A stretch of 64,000 nucleotides of DNA from assembly GCA_023935145.1 (NCBI GenBank), contig CM043697.1, positions 54,221,001 to 54,285,000 of the forward strand, read 5' to 3'. The notes beneath the pieces were generated by a model. The model was not told where the DNA came from. It searched no databases and saw only the letters and a program-made list of their open reading frames with translations. The DNA comes from Bretschneidera sinensis. Lineage: Eukaryota > Streptophyta > Magnoliopsida > Brassicales > Akaniaceae. Shown here piece by piece: positions 23,951-35,662 of the stretch (position 1 is its first letter; the number at the start of each line of letters is the position of its first letter). The position numbers and the translations under genes are program-made.

Positions 23951-25680
23951 ATGTGGATGAATCCAGCGTCGGTTTCACAGTCTTTAGAGGACGCCCTCAA
24001 GGATTTCATTAAAATGACCGGCCAGTCCATTAATACAGCCAATACATTCAATGTTGATAGCTGTTCCATTTGTGCTAGTCCTATGCATCTAGCACAGAAT
24101 TATCCATCAATGCCGATTTTTTTCGAGTATCCTATGGAACAAGTGAATGCTTTCAATGACTATCGGAGGCAATCAAATGGATCTTACTCCGAGACGTACA
24201 ATCCAGGGTGGTTGAACCACTCTGATTTTTCATGGAAGCAGAACTAACTGATGAAGCAGGGAGGAGCCCCTCATTATGCTCAAAATCAATACCCTCCTGG
24301 ATTTCCTCCACTAGTTCCAAGTTATGGTCGCTTAGCCCATCTAGCACCATCACCCGCTTACCAAGCTCCCAGTTAAGCACCAACGTCAGTTTCACAGTCA
24401 TTGGAGTACGTCTTAAATGATTTCAGAAAGATGACCGGCCAATCTATAAGTGAAGTGAGGAGTGCAACAATAGTAAACACCTAAGTAATTGCCAAGCTAG
24501 AGAGTTAAATGGGTCAAATTACAAGTCACTTGGGTGAAGGAGAGTAGGGAAAGTTCCCTAGTCAACCCGTGCCCAACCCTAAGGAACAGTTTGCGGTTGA
24601 AAATTCATCAACTCCTATGCACGGGCAGGAACAAGTGCAAGCGATTGTCACATTGAGGTATGGAAGACAAGTGGACAATCAAGTGGAAGAGAACCCCGCT
24701 CTGCAGCAAGGGCAAGAAAGTGGCAACAAGGAGAAAAGAGATGCTGAGCCATCTACAGCCACACTTACTATTAAGGATCTTCCTGGGGCGTTTGTACCTA
24801 AAGCACCTTACCCTGAGAGATTACAAGCGTCTGTCTAAGAAAGGAGGGCAGTCTGAGGACAGTGTGGAGGCATGCTTTGCTCAGTTTGGAGAGGATTTGG
24901 ATTTAGATAAGCTACTTAAGCAAGCAACTGTTATCTTGGAGTCTGATCATCGGGAGAGCAATAAGACAGAGGAGACTGTGGGTGAATCAAGCATTGAGGA
25001 CCCCCAGGAGGCATGCTCTGCTCAGTTTGGAGAAGATTTGGATTTGGATAAGTTACTTGAGCAAGCAAATGCTACTTTGGAGTCTGCTCCTCAGAAGAGC
25101 AGTGAGACGGAGGAGACCACAGCACCTGAACCCTTCAAGAAGGAACTTAAGCCTTTACCGAACAATCTTAAGTATAAGTTCCTAGGTCCAGCAGATTCTT
25201 TGCCTCTGACTATAGCTTCAGATTTGGTTGATGCTCAAGTGGATAAATTATTAGACGTTTTAAGATAGCACAATGAAGCTATAGGCTGGACTATTGAGGA
25301 TATTAAGGGGATCAGCCCCTCGATGGTGATGCACAAGTTACATTTGGAGGAGAGTGTCAAGCCATCGAGGGAGCCATAAAGAAGGCTCAACCCAGCTATA
25401 CAAGAGGTTGTAAGGACTGAAGTGATAAAGCTGTTGGATGTAGGGATCATTTATCCAATCTTTGATAGTGAGTGGGTGAGCCCGATTCATTTCGTGCCAA
25501 AGCAAGCTAGATTGACGGTAGTGATAAATAAAGACGACGAGTTGGTTCCAACTCGTGTGCAATCAGGATGGAGAGTGTGTCTAGACTACCGTAAGTGGAA
25601 TGCTACCACAAGGAAGGATCATTTTCCACTCCCATTTATTGATCAGATGGTGGAGCGTTTAGCTGGGCACGATTACTAAT
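23951..25680 (+). pseudogene. Gypsy 1 degenerate gag and truncated reverse transcriptase
   Basis: The gag part (from 23951) includes a zinc-knuckle remnant (CSICASPMHLAQNYPS; the last Cys is replaced) and the conserved EQVNAFNDYRRQ and YNPGWLNHSDFSWKQN blocks. A gag segment (SVSQSLEDALKDF...) recurs near 24380-24450. Then come EQVQAIVTLRYGRQVDN and PYPERLQ; after this the protease is missing and a frame change leads to an acidic segment repeated in tandem (EACFAQFGEDLDLDKLL at about 24869 and 25010). From about 25140, LKPLPNNLKYKFLGPADSLP, IGWTIEDIKGISPS, RLNPAIQEVV, GIIYPIFDSEWVSPIHFVP, GWRVCLDYRKWNATTRKDHF and PFIDQMVERLAGHDY are Athila-type reverse transcriptase. It stops before the catalytic YVDD block. 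Internal stops are present, so the gene is dead. Confidence 0.88.
24865..25140 (+). repeat. In-frame tandem duplication in Gypsy 1 coding region
   Basis: Two copies, about 141 bp apart, of a segment encoding an acidic EACxAQFGEDLDLDKLLxQA block followed by ESxxxxSxxTEET. A length divisible by three kept the frame open. Confidence 0.85.
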
Positions 25681-26908
25681 TTTGGGTCTGGCTGAAGACG
25701 TTAAACTTAGCGCTCATGGGAGGCACCCCACAGCTTATCCTTTTTGTTTACTTATTATTTGACATATTTATGATTAATGTTTGTTTCCAGTATTTTTGTT
25801 TTCCAGTCTTTATTTTTTAGGGACAACGTGTACTTCAGTTCAAGTTTGGGGGTATGCTATGAACCATACCAAGTCTAGATGGTTCTTCATATCCCAGGTC
25901 AGCTCTTTCCATATTATTCACACATTGGGGTCAATGTGTAATTTAAGTTTGGAGGTATAGGAGACACATTATACACACTTTGTCCTAATTTGTTGTTGTT
26001 TTTCTTCATTTTAAAAAAAAAAAAAAGGTAAATGCATTATCATGTTATTTTGAAATTTTAGTTTATCTAAACAAATATTGTAATGGGATTTCATTGGTGA
26101 GCTTAAAATTTTGAACACTTGATTTGATAATAGAGTTTTAAAACTTTGTTACTTACTTTGGGCATTTGAGAATTCGCATGTTTGAGCTAATCTAACACGA
26201 GCATATTAGTACATATTTGTGTGAGGTATGACATGCGATTTCAATGTGTATGTTTCCTTGACTTAACTGAAACTGGATGACTTGTAGGATTAACACTTGG
26301 GCACAGAAAAGCAAAAAAAAAAAAAAAAAAAATAACGATCATCATCAATAAACTTTCCACTGAGTAACTGGACCTCTTGCCTCAGTAAGCAGTGAGTGTT
26401 CACGTCAAAAGGTGGGAATTTTATTCATAATGATCATTGCGAAACTTTCCGCTGAGTAACTAGACCTCTTGCCTCAGTAAGCAGTGAGCGTTCACGTCAA
26501 AAGATGGAAATTTTGCTTGGTAGCATTAAGGTCAGTTTAGTTTTGTAGCCTTTTTGACTCGAGTTAGTAAGTCCTTAGGGGTGTCTTTACACCTAATACC
26601 CTAAAACCATCTGGTTTGGGAGTCATTGACTCAACACTCGCTACATGGGTCAATTAGAAAGCTACACTGATTCAAGCTTGTGATGTCGTAGCCTGCCTCT
26701 TGTAAGTAATTAAGTTTTTAAATTCTTATTCATTGTGAAGATGAGTTATATTTTTTAAGCTTGCTCATGAATGAATATCATGGTTTTGAGTGCTCCTTAA
26801 ATTTTTGGATACCATGAGTGATAAACTTATCTTGATGTTCTTTGTTTTTCATTTAGTTTTTTATTTTGTTTTGCTAAGGGACTAGCAAAATGTAAGTTTG
26901 GAGGTATT
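25681..26908 (+). other. Gypsy 1 3' untranslated region
   Basis: Non-coding. It begins with GTCTGGCTGAAGACGTTAAA and AGCGCTCATGGGAGGCA, which is shared (reverse strand, about 34670-34720) with Gypsy 2. At about 26345-26515 a segment of about 107 bp (AACTTTCCRCTGAGTAACT, TTGCCTCAGTAAGCAGTGAG) is tandemly duplicated. It ends in the polypurine tract before the 3' LTR. Confidence 0.8.
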
Positions 26909-28279
26909 TGATAAGTGCCAAATATTGCATATTTTGGCCACTTAATTTACATTTGTTAGCTTAGAAATTTGTTACTTTGAGTTGTTTTTCGTTGTTTTAC
27001 AGGTTTACAAGCTTGGAAAGGAGTTTCACTAAATTGCCAGAATTGCTCGTATAGATCAGCTATTTTTGAGGATTAAACTGTATTGATTCAGGAAGAACCA
27101 GGAGATGAGCCATATATGCTTGGAAAGATCCAGATGTCTATTTTCTGGGGAATTTTACGGATCAATAAAATAATTTTTCTAGAGAAAGTTATGGTAGTTT
27201 TAGTAGACAAAGGTCAGGCTGTGCATGATTTCAGCGTGACAGATCAGCCATTTTTGAGGATTTAACTGTATTGATTCAGGAATAACCGGGAGATGAGCCA
27301 TATATGCTTGGAAAGATCCGAATGTCTATTTTCTGAGGAATTTTATGGATCAATAAATTGATTTTTCTAGAGAAAGTTATGGCAGTTTTAATAGACAAAG
27401 GTCAAAGAGCAAAAGCTGAAATCTGCAGTATCCCACATCGGATTGGAAACACATTGCACTTGTGATGTTTCCCTATATAAGCCCCTCTTCACTTCATCTT
27501 TAGTGTGCAATTCCTGGTGCCATTTGGTGTAATCTAGTGGACATCTGCTAGCATTCTGGTGGATCCCGAAGGCTTTGCTACCACGAGGGGAAGTGCTGCC
27601 CAACAGCGAGTGGAATTTCTCCCATGTATAGTCAGTTTTAATTTACTGTTTTTTTTAGTTTAATATTTAGCACTTTTATTATGAACTCTAGTTTCATAAT
27701 TATGAGTGGCTAAAATCTTCAACTAAGGTTGAAGATGAAGCCTCGCCATTGTTTGGTATAATAGTTTCAGATTTGTTTATACAATTCTGATTTTTTTAAG
27801 TATAAATGTTCTGTCAATTATTTGAATAAAATCTTATGATTGATTGCGTTTAAATTGTTCTGTTGGATATTCTGTGTGTTTCATCTGATGGATACATCAA
27901 ATTATTTTTGATTAAATTGGATTTCCTTTGTGATTTGTTAAAAACGGATACATTAGATGTTTTTGGTTTAATTGGGATATTTGTTGTTTTTTGTTTTAAA
28001 TTGGATTCATGGAATGTTTTGATAGACTATTTTTAGAACATGAAGATATATGCTTAATTTTGGTGGGGTGGATTCAAAAACCTTAGTGTCTTTATTATTA
28101 GTTTTAAATCAATTAGTTTAGTTTTTATTTGTTTTGCAACATATAATTCAAAACTCGAAACTAGGTTAAGATAAAATTACATTTTCACAACGCAATTCCC
28201 TGTGGATTCGACCTCGCACTTGCACAACATTATATTGCAAACGACTCGTGCGCTTGCGAGTAATAATATACTCACAACA
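26909..28279 (+). repeat. Gypsy 1 3' LTR
   Basis: About 1371 bp, near-identical to 22378-23769 and carrying the same internal tandem duplication. The duplication therefore existed before this copy inserted. Confidence 0.9.
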
Positions 28280-28596
28280 TTTTGGTTGGGTGATCAATAA
28301 TTTTTTTTTTTTTTACTTTGTGCACAATATATTTTACTTTGTGGAACATAAATTTAAATTCAATTTGCTTATTATACATGCTGGACCACAAAAGAAAAAT
28401 GATATACATATTGTCACTTATTACTTATAAAAAAGATGCATATTGTCACTTTTTGCTTCAGATTCTCCCTTATCATTTTTTTTTTGTTATTTAGTATATC
28501 CATGTCTCATTCTATCTTACCTTTTACAACAACATTTGATTGGCATTGGAGTCAATGTGTTTTTTTTTTTTTTTGTAGAGATATCGAATCTTAAAA

Positions 28597-29433
28597 TGCA
28601 CTATGTTGGCTAGTTTGAGTATGTGTCATACATTGATTATGTTAGGGGCAGGTTGTCACATATGGATGCGTAGAAGTAGATATACTATCACTAGTTGAGC
28701 TATTGAGGTTATGTAAGGAATTAGGGTATAGAAATGTGCGTGCTTTATATTATAAGTATCATGGGGAGAATTTTGAGGATAGCTTGAGAGGTATATTTAA
28801 TGATGATCAATGTGCGCATATAGGGCTTGGAGTGGGAAAGTTAATGATTGTTCAGCTTTATGTGGAACATAGTGATGCACTAGTTGAAGAGGGTGACAAT
28901 ATCCCTGAACTTAGGTTCATACCAGCATCAAAAGCCTTCACATTGCCCCTGAAGTTCACCTAACAGATGTAGCAGTTTAATTGGACAATGATTATGAGAA
29001 AATTAACAATTATAGTTATAGTGATAAGAGTTTTGGTGGAAGTGATATGAAAGAAACTAATTGTGATGATGAGTTGTATGATACAAGTGTTGATAAGACC
29101 ATAGAGGAACAACTTAGTTTATGGGATTTAGGTGCAAGCTTGAATAATGATGGAGTCCTTTAGACAATACCTGCTAAAAGAAAGGTCATGTTACTTAATG
29201 AGACTGTAGAAGAGTGTGAGTTTGACCATTATAATAGTGATGTTTTAAGGAGTTTAAATGAAAGTGATGATGAAAATAATGGTTTCAGGTACCCTGAATT
29301 CAATGCTTTAATTGATATGAAAGGTACAATTGAATTTTCAGCAGGGTTCAAGTTTGCAAATCACATAATCTATAGGGTAGCCTTGTTAAAGTATTGTTTG
29401 AAACAAGGGAGGGACTTTAATTACATTCACAAT
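28597..29433 (+). pseudogene. MULE transposase, N-terminal part (before Copia insertion)
   Basis: Plus-strand MURA-type transposase start. The likely ATG at 28597 opens MHYVG, then after stops the frames give VDILSLVELLRLCKELGY, a block with YVEHSD, acidic linkers (28981-29163), and NESDDENNGFRYPEFNALID followed by FKFANHIIYRVALLKYCLKQ and GRDFNYIHN. The latter is the MuDR N-terminal DNA-binding-type domain, and it is continued across the Copia insertion at 46876 by DDKRVTTECKLRCGWKVYASW. Stops at 28658, 28671, 28978 and 29161 show decay or unrecognised introns. The gene inserts DNA by a DDE mechanism when intact. Confidence 0.88.
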
Positions 29434-29763
29434 TTTTGACTCTTATTTGATTTTAATTATGACAAAACAATACTTTAACTATGCTAATAGTTTTATCTAA
29501 GTGTTTTTTATTAAGCTTAAACATCTAACTCAATGACAAGACGTAATTCAAGCATAAATAATAAAAGATCGCACTTGAGAGACATTCGACAGAAGATCAA
29601 AGATCAAGTTTATATTCTAAGGTAGTTTACCTTTACATGTAAATCTCTCCTTTAGTTTCTTAGCTTTATCTTGGCTCAAAAACTCTTTTTGAAAAATGTT
29701 TTTGATTAATCGAAAACTCATTTCTGTCAAAAACTGACTTAAAGTCTAAGTTTTCTAAAACTA

Positions 29764-30095
29764 ACAGTCGACTGTCAAGAATCTGTAAACTAACCATTTT
29801 GATAACAAAATGGACAGTCAACTATGGATAATGGACAGTCGATTGTGAAAGAGATAGAGAGTTTCATAGTTGACTACCCATTTAGACAGTCGACTGTCCA
29901 ATTCTCTGTAAACTGACCAATTTGAAAACAAAATGGACAGTTGACTGTAGTTCAATGGACAGTCGACTGTGAAAGAGACAGAGAGTTTCACAGTCGGCTT
30001 CCCATTTAGACAGTTGACTTTTCGAATCATTTTAAGTCCATAATTTCAAATTCAAAAGAGGACAATTGACTGTCCATTTTTCACAATTGACTGTC
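29764..30095. repeat. Cluster of CAGTCGACTG palindromes in Copia 5' LTR
   Basis: Perfect dyads include ACAGTCGACTGT at 29764-29775 and GACAGTCGACTGTC at 29885-29898, with another CAGTCGACTG near 29961 and about eight imperfect copies. They lie 100-440 bases upstream of the TATA box, in the U3 region where enhancers of LTRs usually sit. Confidence 0.85.
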
Positions 30096-30199
30096 CTGTC
30101 AAGAAAAATGGCTAGTTTTCAAAGTGTGGATCCGGGATTTGAGCATTTAATGCTCCAAACCAACCTAATATGTGTCTAATGGCCATATAAGGTCAAGAC

Positions 30200-30206
30200 T
30201 ATAAAA
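30200..30206 (+). promoter_or_regulatory. TATA box of the Copia LTR
   Basis: TATAAAA in 'gactataaaa', present at the matching place in the 3' LTR (46304-46310). Conservation in both LTRs and position downstream of the palindrome cluster support it as the core promoter. Confidence 0.7.
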
Positions 30207-30755
30207 AAACCCTTCATAAATTAGCATTAAAAACAACAAGAAGAATAATTAATTTCTAACATTGCTCGTTAATACTCTTGAAAGTTTTGAAAAATTCTTT
30301 TAAGCCATTTATCAAGCTTTGTTCTTGAAAGAGAGATCATCTTCTTCTTGTAAAGTATTTATTGCTATCTCTCTTATTTTCCTTTACATTCAATATCAAT
30401 CGTTGTAAGAGAAAGAGCTGGTATAACTCTTAGAGTGTTTAGGATTTAAACACTTCCTTGTGGAAGAGAGTACTTGTAAGGTTTGGGCAACACCCATGAA
30501 GTTGCTCGACTATCATTAGTGGATTACTTCAAAGAGGTTCCTTGAAGAGAGTGGATAAAAGGTCGGAGTAATTTCGATATTGTCGAACCACTATAAACGA
30601 AGTTTGCATGTTCTCTTCCTTTACTCCTTTAATTTCAAGCAATTTATTTATTGTGTGCTTTACTTGATTAAGTTGTTAAAATTTGTTTGTTAATTGCAAA
30701 AAGTTTTTAAAAACCCAATTCATCCCCCTCTTGGGTTTATACCTCGGTCTATAAT

Positions 30756-30768
30756 TGGTATCAGAGCC
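30756..30768 (+). other. Copia primer-binding site (initiator tRNA-Met)
   Basis: TGGTATCAGAGCC starts two bases after the 5' LTR and is complementary to the 3' end of plant initiator tRNA-Met, the standard Copia primer. Confidence 0.95.
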
Positions 30769-30808
30769 ATATACTTAATTTTAGGCTTAAAATCCTTGAA
30801 TTGATACA

Positions 30809-31562
30809 ATGGCTTCAAGTAGTTATACCGAAGGTCACTCCTATAGTAGACCTCCTTTGTTCAATGACCCAGATTATAATTATTGAAAAAAATAGAATGA
30901 AAAATCTTTGTTGAAGGACAAGATTATAATTTGTGGAGAATCATTGAAGAATGACCTAGATTTCCTAATAAAGAAATAACTATTGGAGAAATCAATCATT
31001 CAATGCCTAAACTAAAATCGGAGTTTAATGAAGAGGATTGTAGAATGATGTCTCTAAATAGTAGAGCTATTAGTATATTACATTGTGCTTTAGACATTAA
31101 TGAATACAATAAAATTTCTGCATGTGTTTCGGCTAAGGAGATATGGGACAAACTTCAAATTACTTATAAGGGCACTAGTGAAGTTAAAAAATAAAAAATT
31201 TATATGCTAGTGTTCGAGTATGAATCTTTTAAAATGTCTCATAACAAAAAAATTTCTGAAATGCACTCCTGCTTCACCACTATTGTTAATGGTTTAAAGC
31301 TTTTTGTAGGAACATTGAAGAGTTTGAACTAACAAAATTGATGTCGAAACGCTTCTCGGATCATTATTGACATACGAGATGGAAGAAATGAGTCCTAGTG
31401 CCAATGATCATGAGATAAAGAAAAAGAAAATAATTGCTCTCTAAGCTTCCACAAGCAAGAAGGAGGAAGAAAAGGAAGAAGAGAATGAGAGTAGTGAAGA
31501 AGATGGTGAAATGGAACTAATCATCAAAAGGTTTCATAAGTTCTTAAAGAAAAACAAGAAAC
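30809..31562 (+). pseudogene. Copia gag, part 1
   Basis: The ATG at 30809 opens MASSSYTEGHSYSRPPLFND, a typical SIRE-like capsid start. The following DYNYWK-type block has a stop in place of W. Other frames continue with MPKLKSEFNEEDCRMMSLNS and SAKEIWDKLQITYKGTSEV (31003-31194), the UBN2 capsid domain. An acidic stretch then ends at KRFHKFLKKNKK, where Gypsy 2 is inserted after 31567. The zinc knuckle lies beyond the insertion at about 39090. Stops and frameshifts make it non-functional. Confidence 0.88.
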
Positions 31563-31567
31563 CTTAC

Positions 31568-33080
31568 TGATTGCACTTAAACTAATACACGGTTATTGTG
31601 TACAGTTGAGGTGTCGATCTCACGAGGAAACAAGTTAACTACAAGAGAAGATGTAAACCTAAACACGAATGATAAGATCAAGTGAGAGAATCTGAATTTT
31701 GATAGTAAAGTAATGCAAGAAAATTGTGTAAATAGCTTGAAAATATGATGGAGACGACAAGGTTCCGGGAATCCTCCCTAGGTTTGTTGCCTTATTCCAA
31801 TCTCAATTTCAATTTTCTTTATCTCAATTGCAAGTTTCACATCCCAAACAAGCAATCGGCAAATATTCAATCACAGCACATATATAAACCCTGATGTAAT
31901 TGCTTATGAAGTACTCTTTACTTTTGATTCAAGCACACACGACCTATCCTATAGGTTTATCAAGAAATGACAATATATCTCTATGACAATATCACAGTAA
32001 TGGACAAACCTAAAAGATAAATCTACCAGACTTAATCACATCCAAACAACTTGACATAAGAAGAGCTTGACTAGACTTATATGGAGAGGAAGCATGCAAT
32101 CACCGAGTTAAGAAAATCTAAAATAAGAAGAACATATAGTGCAGCTGTCATGAACCTTAATACTTCTTATTTAAGAAAAGAATAAATCATAAACAATGTT
32201 TAGCAATAAATCCAAATTACAACTGAATTAAGAAAGGAAAATAAGAACAACTACATCTAGGGATTTATCCCTTCGCCTTGCTTGGAGATTAATTGGCCAT
32301 GGGGGAGAGTGTGGCAGCTTCCCTGAGTTTCCAGCCTTTAATTGATGTCCTCTTCAACCATAAGTGATCTATTTATAGTACAAAGGTCTAAGGGTGTTTT
32401 TGGGTTTAATCTATTGTTAAAACCTTAATTAAGTTCTGACTCGGAGATAAAAAAACCTGTGCGCGCTGCGACTCTCCTTTATGGGCGCCACGGCCTTGCC
32501 TTCAGCTTGGGTTGGGTGGCTTCTGTGCACCGCAGCCTGGGCTGAGGGGCACCGCGGCATTGGTTGGTAATTCAAGATGTGGAGGTTCTGGGCACCGCGG
32601 CCCTCGCTGGTCCAGGCCGCGGCGCACACTGATGCTGTTTTGGAGGTCTGACCTTTGTCTACTAAAACTGCCATAACTTTCTCTTGAAAAATCATTTTTA
32701 CGAGCCATAAAATTCTCCAAAAAATAGACTTCTGGATCTTTCTAAGCATATATGGCTCATCTCCTGGTTCTTCTTGCATAAATACAGTTTAATTTGCAAA
32801 AATGATTGATCTGTACGAGCAATTCTGAAAATTTAGTGAAACTCCTTTCCAAGTGCTTGTGAACCTTCACTCCGGTGTTCCTCGAGTCATTGTGCTTCAA
32901 GCAATGATAGCCTTTCCATCTCTTTTGAACTTAAAGTACCTGAAAATGCATCGAAATAGATCAATGATCCAAGAATGACACTTTGGAGTTGTTAAGGTAT
33001 AAAAGTGTAATTTAAACCTAGATCAACCCTAAAATGCTAACAATTAAGTACTGTAAAGATGCATTTTATGATTATCATCA
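31568..33080 (-). repeat. Gypsy 2 3' LTR (left copy)
   Basis: 1513 bp, TG...CA ends. Differs from 37530-39047 by scattered substitutions and few small indels. Confidence 0.94.
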
Positions 33081-33092
33081 TAACCCCCAACT

Positions 33093-35083
33093 AGCTTATT
33101 GCTAGTCCCTAGCAATTTAAGCAAAAACAATAGATGAATTCTATGGTGGGAATCAAAACAAAGTAAAGCAATGTTAGTGTTAAACTAAGAGTAATTCACT
33201 TTTGTCTCAAAAATCACACATAATACACGGCACATAGAATCATTAAATTTCACCAAAGTCCAAAAGTAATCTAAATATCAATCTTAAAATTGTTATTGAC
33301 TCTTAACATCCATCTTACCACAATCCATTAATCAGAACACTCGGATGATTTTATGCACAACATTCATGAATACAAGTCTTGGCCTCTAAAAACATAACAA
33401 ATTGTGTGACATCAATCACATAAACAAGCTCCATAGGCTTATTTTTCAAATCACTCTCCACCATTGTAGAAAAATCACACCACCTTGGATCAATAGGTCT
33501 TTTAATAAGCTTGTAATGTTAGGCTAAGGTAAAGGTTAAGAAAGAACGGAAAGGATTCACAAGTAAAAGAACGAAATCTCTTAGCTTTAAACACAACCAC
33601 TTTTAAGCACTGGATAACCTTACTTCAATACCCAACTCTTTCAACCACTCTTCGAGCATTTCTCTCAATAGATCACCATTTTTTTCTTTTCTTCTTCTTC
33701 TTTCTTTGCCATAATTCACTTCTTTTATTCTCTTTTGTATTTTGGCATAAGATCATTCACCTCTTTTTCCATTTTTTTTCTTTTCTTTTCCACAACCCCC
33801 AACTTATCTCTTTTAGTGTACTTGGGTTATGGTTTTCATATTTCCATCCTTACTCCTTTTAAGTGCTTCTCAACAAATGTGTATAACTAAGTTCTTTTAA
33901 AAGAAAGGTAAGGATAAAATATTTTTAGGCTCATAAAGGTGAGTAAATGGGCTATTGAAAGAAACAAGGCTCAAATTCTTTTTCAAGAAAAATGCTCAAA
34001 CAGGTGACTAGTGATGAATATAGCAAGGGTAAGTTCGAAAGGGTCAAACAGTCCAAAAATGGTCTATATCATAGCCTAAGTAATGTGTATTCTAGGAATT
34101 CGCCTCAAGTGATTATCAAATAAGTTCTAAAGCATGTCGGGACCGCAAAAGTATTCACAAAACAATCACACATAAAACTTCTCTAAATGTTTTAGACTAA
34201 TCATACAATCTTACCACAAACTAGAGTCTCAAACCAACACTTAAATTAATTTCAAACCGAAGCAAGATTTAACTACTTCTAAACACTATATGCTATCTCA
34301 ATTAAACTTATATCATTGACATGTGAATTAACTCTAAGGCTAACACAAAGCATGCTAAAGACAAACAAAAAGAAAAATGACATCAAGCAGTTCAAAGAAA
34401 AATATGAAAAACAGGAATATGTTTCCTCCTTTCCTCCACCCCCAACTTAAAATAAGTATTTTCTTCAATGTGAAAGAAAAAGTTAAGAAAACTCCCTTTG
34501 TAGCCAAAAGTGCACAAAAGCTGAAAATTGTGCACCACCCTTTGAACTGCTTCATATATTTGTCCCTGAAAAAAAATACGAAAGTAAAACTGGAAAACAA
34601 CAAAAAAATAATAAAAAACAAGAAAAAGAAATATGAAAAACAAAAACAAAAAAAAATAAAAAAATATGTTATGGGTTGCCTCCCATGAGCGCTAAGTTTT
34701 ACGTCTTCAGCCAGACGCTGCACCACTCTCATTGCTGGCCTCATTGTCGTGCTGAAAATGAGGCTTCCTACTTAATGGCCTCAGTGCTAGTCTTTTGACA
34801 AGAAATACTTAAAGTCCACCACATGTGACTCAAGTGTTTTTGGTGATGCCCATTTACTATCAGCAGTAGGGTATTTGATTGCCGCTTCCATGTAACTTCT
34901 CTCAAGCAACTCCTCAAAGCATGGTTGCCAAGATAACTTAATAAATTCCTGTGGCTTATCTAAAACATCAACAACATTAACGGCATGGGGATAAACTGAA
35001 GAATCATTGAATTCAAAATTATTAGGAATGAATTCCGAAGAGTTAGAATTATCTTTGATGTACTCATGCTCTTCACGTGGCTA
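33093..35083 (-). other. Gypsy 2 region replacing pol, non-coding
   Basis: Where pol should be there is only low-complexity AT-rich DNA, including a long A-rich/T-rich stretch (34560-34670) whose open frames are chance Phe/Lys runs. The block GCTGAAGACGTAAAACTTAG and CTCATGGGAGGCAACCC (minus strand, 34720-34675) is shared with Gypsy 1 just after its truncated reverse transcriptase, so it marks the original end of pol. Pol was lost between about 35080 and 34720. Confidence 0.75.
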
Positions 35084-35542
35084 CTATGAGACTCGAAATT
35101 TTTTTACCTCTAGAGTCCTATTTCCCATTGATAATGTCATTAGGCCATTACTACAATTAATGAGGGCATTGGCGGTGGCAAGGAATGGTCTTCCAAGTAT
35201 CAAAGGAATTTTTGACTCCGTGTTTACAGTAGAAACAATATCTAAAACCAAAAAATCAACAGGATAGTAGAAATTATCAATTTGCAACAAAACATCTTCT
35301 ACAATACCTCTTGGTTTTCTTACCGATCTATCCGCTAATTGAAGTACCACGGAGGTTGGTTTGATCTCACCTAGACCGAGCTGTAAGTACATGAAGTATG
35401 GCATAAAGTTCACAGTAGCACCCAAATCTAGCAATGCTTGGCCACAAGATTTGTTTCCAATTTGGCAAGCCACCGTTGGATAGCTCGGATCTTTATATTT
35501 GGGCGGTGTCTTGCTGTCAATTATTGCACTTACTTGCTCCAT
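35084..35542 (-). pseudogene. Gypsy 2 aspartic protease
   Basis: Retropepsin-like domain, 152 residues and open in this stretch: KTPPKYKDPSYPTVACQIGN, then ALLDLGATVNFMPYFMYLQL, which holds the catalytic D-L-G-A (residues about 38-41; relatives usually have CDLGAS), then FLVLDIVSTVNTESKIPLIL and GRPFLATANALINCSNG. No pol follows: the next coding remnant is only a short tail to about 34740. Upstream is gag. It would process gag if expressed in frame, but stops lie between the two. Confidence 0.9.
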
Positions 35543-35662
35543 TAAGAATGTCGTCTTCTTAACATTGTGCCTTTTCTTAAGTGTGCATAGATCCTTGATG
35601 ACTTTAGCATAGTTGTGAATCTGTTTTATGACATGAAGAAGAGGAAGATTAATTTTAACATG

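Larger units (their letters stand above)
22378..28279 (+). mobile_element. Gypsy retrotransposon 1, Athila-like, non-autonomous
   Basis: LTRs at 22378-23769 and 26909-28279 begin TGATRAGTGCC. The 3' copy ends CTCACAACA; the 5' copy ends CTCACAATA. A primer-binding site (TGGCGCCATTGTCGGGG, tRNA-Asp type) lies at 23776, 6 bases after the 5' LTR, and a polypurine tract (GTTTGGAGGTATT) precedes the 3' LTR. The interior holds only a rearranged gag, no protease, and the first part of reverse transcriptase, so it needed proteins from a relative. Flanking pentamers are CTTTG and TTTTG, a target duplication with one mismatch at best. The element is intact end to end inside the MULE. Confidence 0.9.
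29434..30753 (+). repeat. Copia 5' LTR
   Basis: 1320 bp. It starts TTTTGACTC, where the solo LTR has TGATGACTC, so the terminal TG is mutated. It has a cluster of GTCGAC palindromes (29764-30095), partly tandemly duplicated with a period of about 121-125 bp, which explains the 142-bp excess over the 3' LTR. TATAAAA lies at 30200-30206 and is conserved at 46304-46310. Confidence 0.92.

Noticed and set aside
22572..27265. Repeated frames such as the one at 27083-27265 in the Gypsy 1 LTRs
   Set aside because: They are part of the duplicated 187-bp LTR module and lie upstream of the LTR TATA box, so they are not expected to be translated.
34355..34744. Phe-rich frame on the minus strand that looks like a membrane protein
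   Set aside because: It lies over A/T-rich low-complexity DNA in the non-coding 3' part of Gypsy 2. Codon use is simply TTT and TTC runs.
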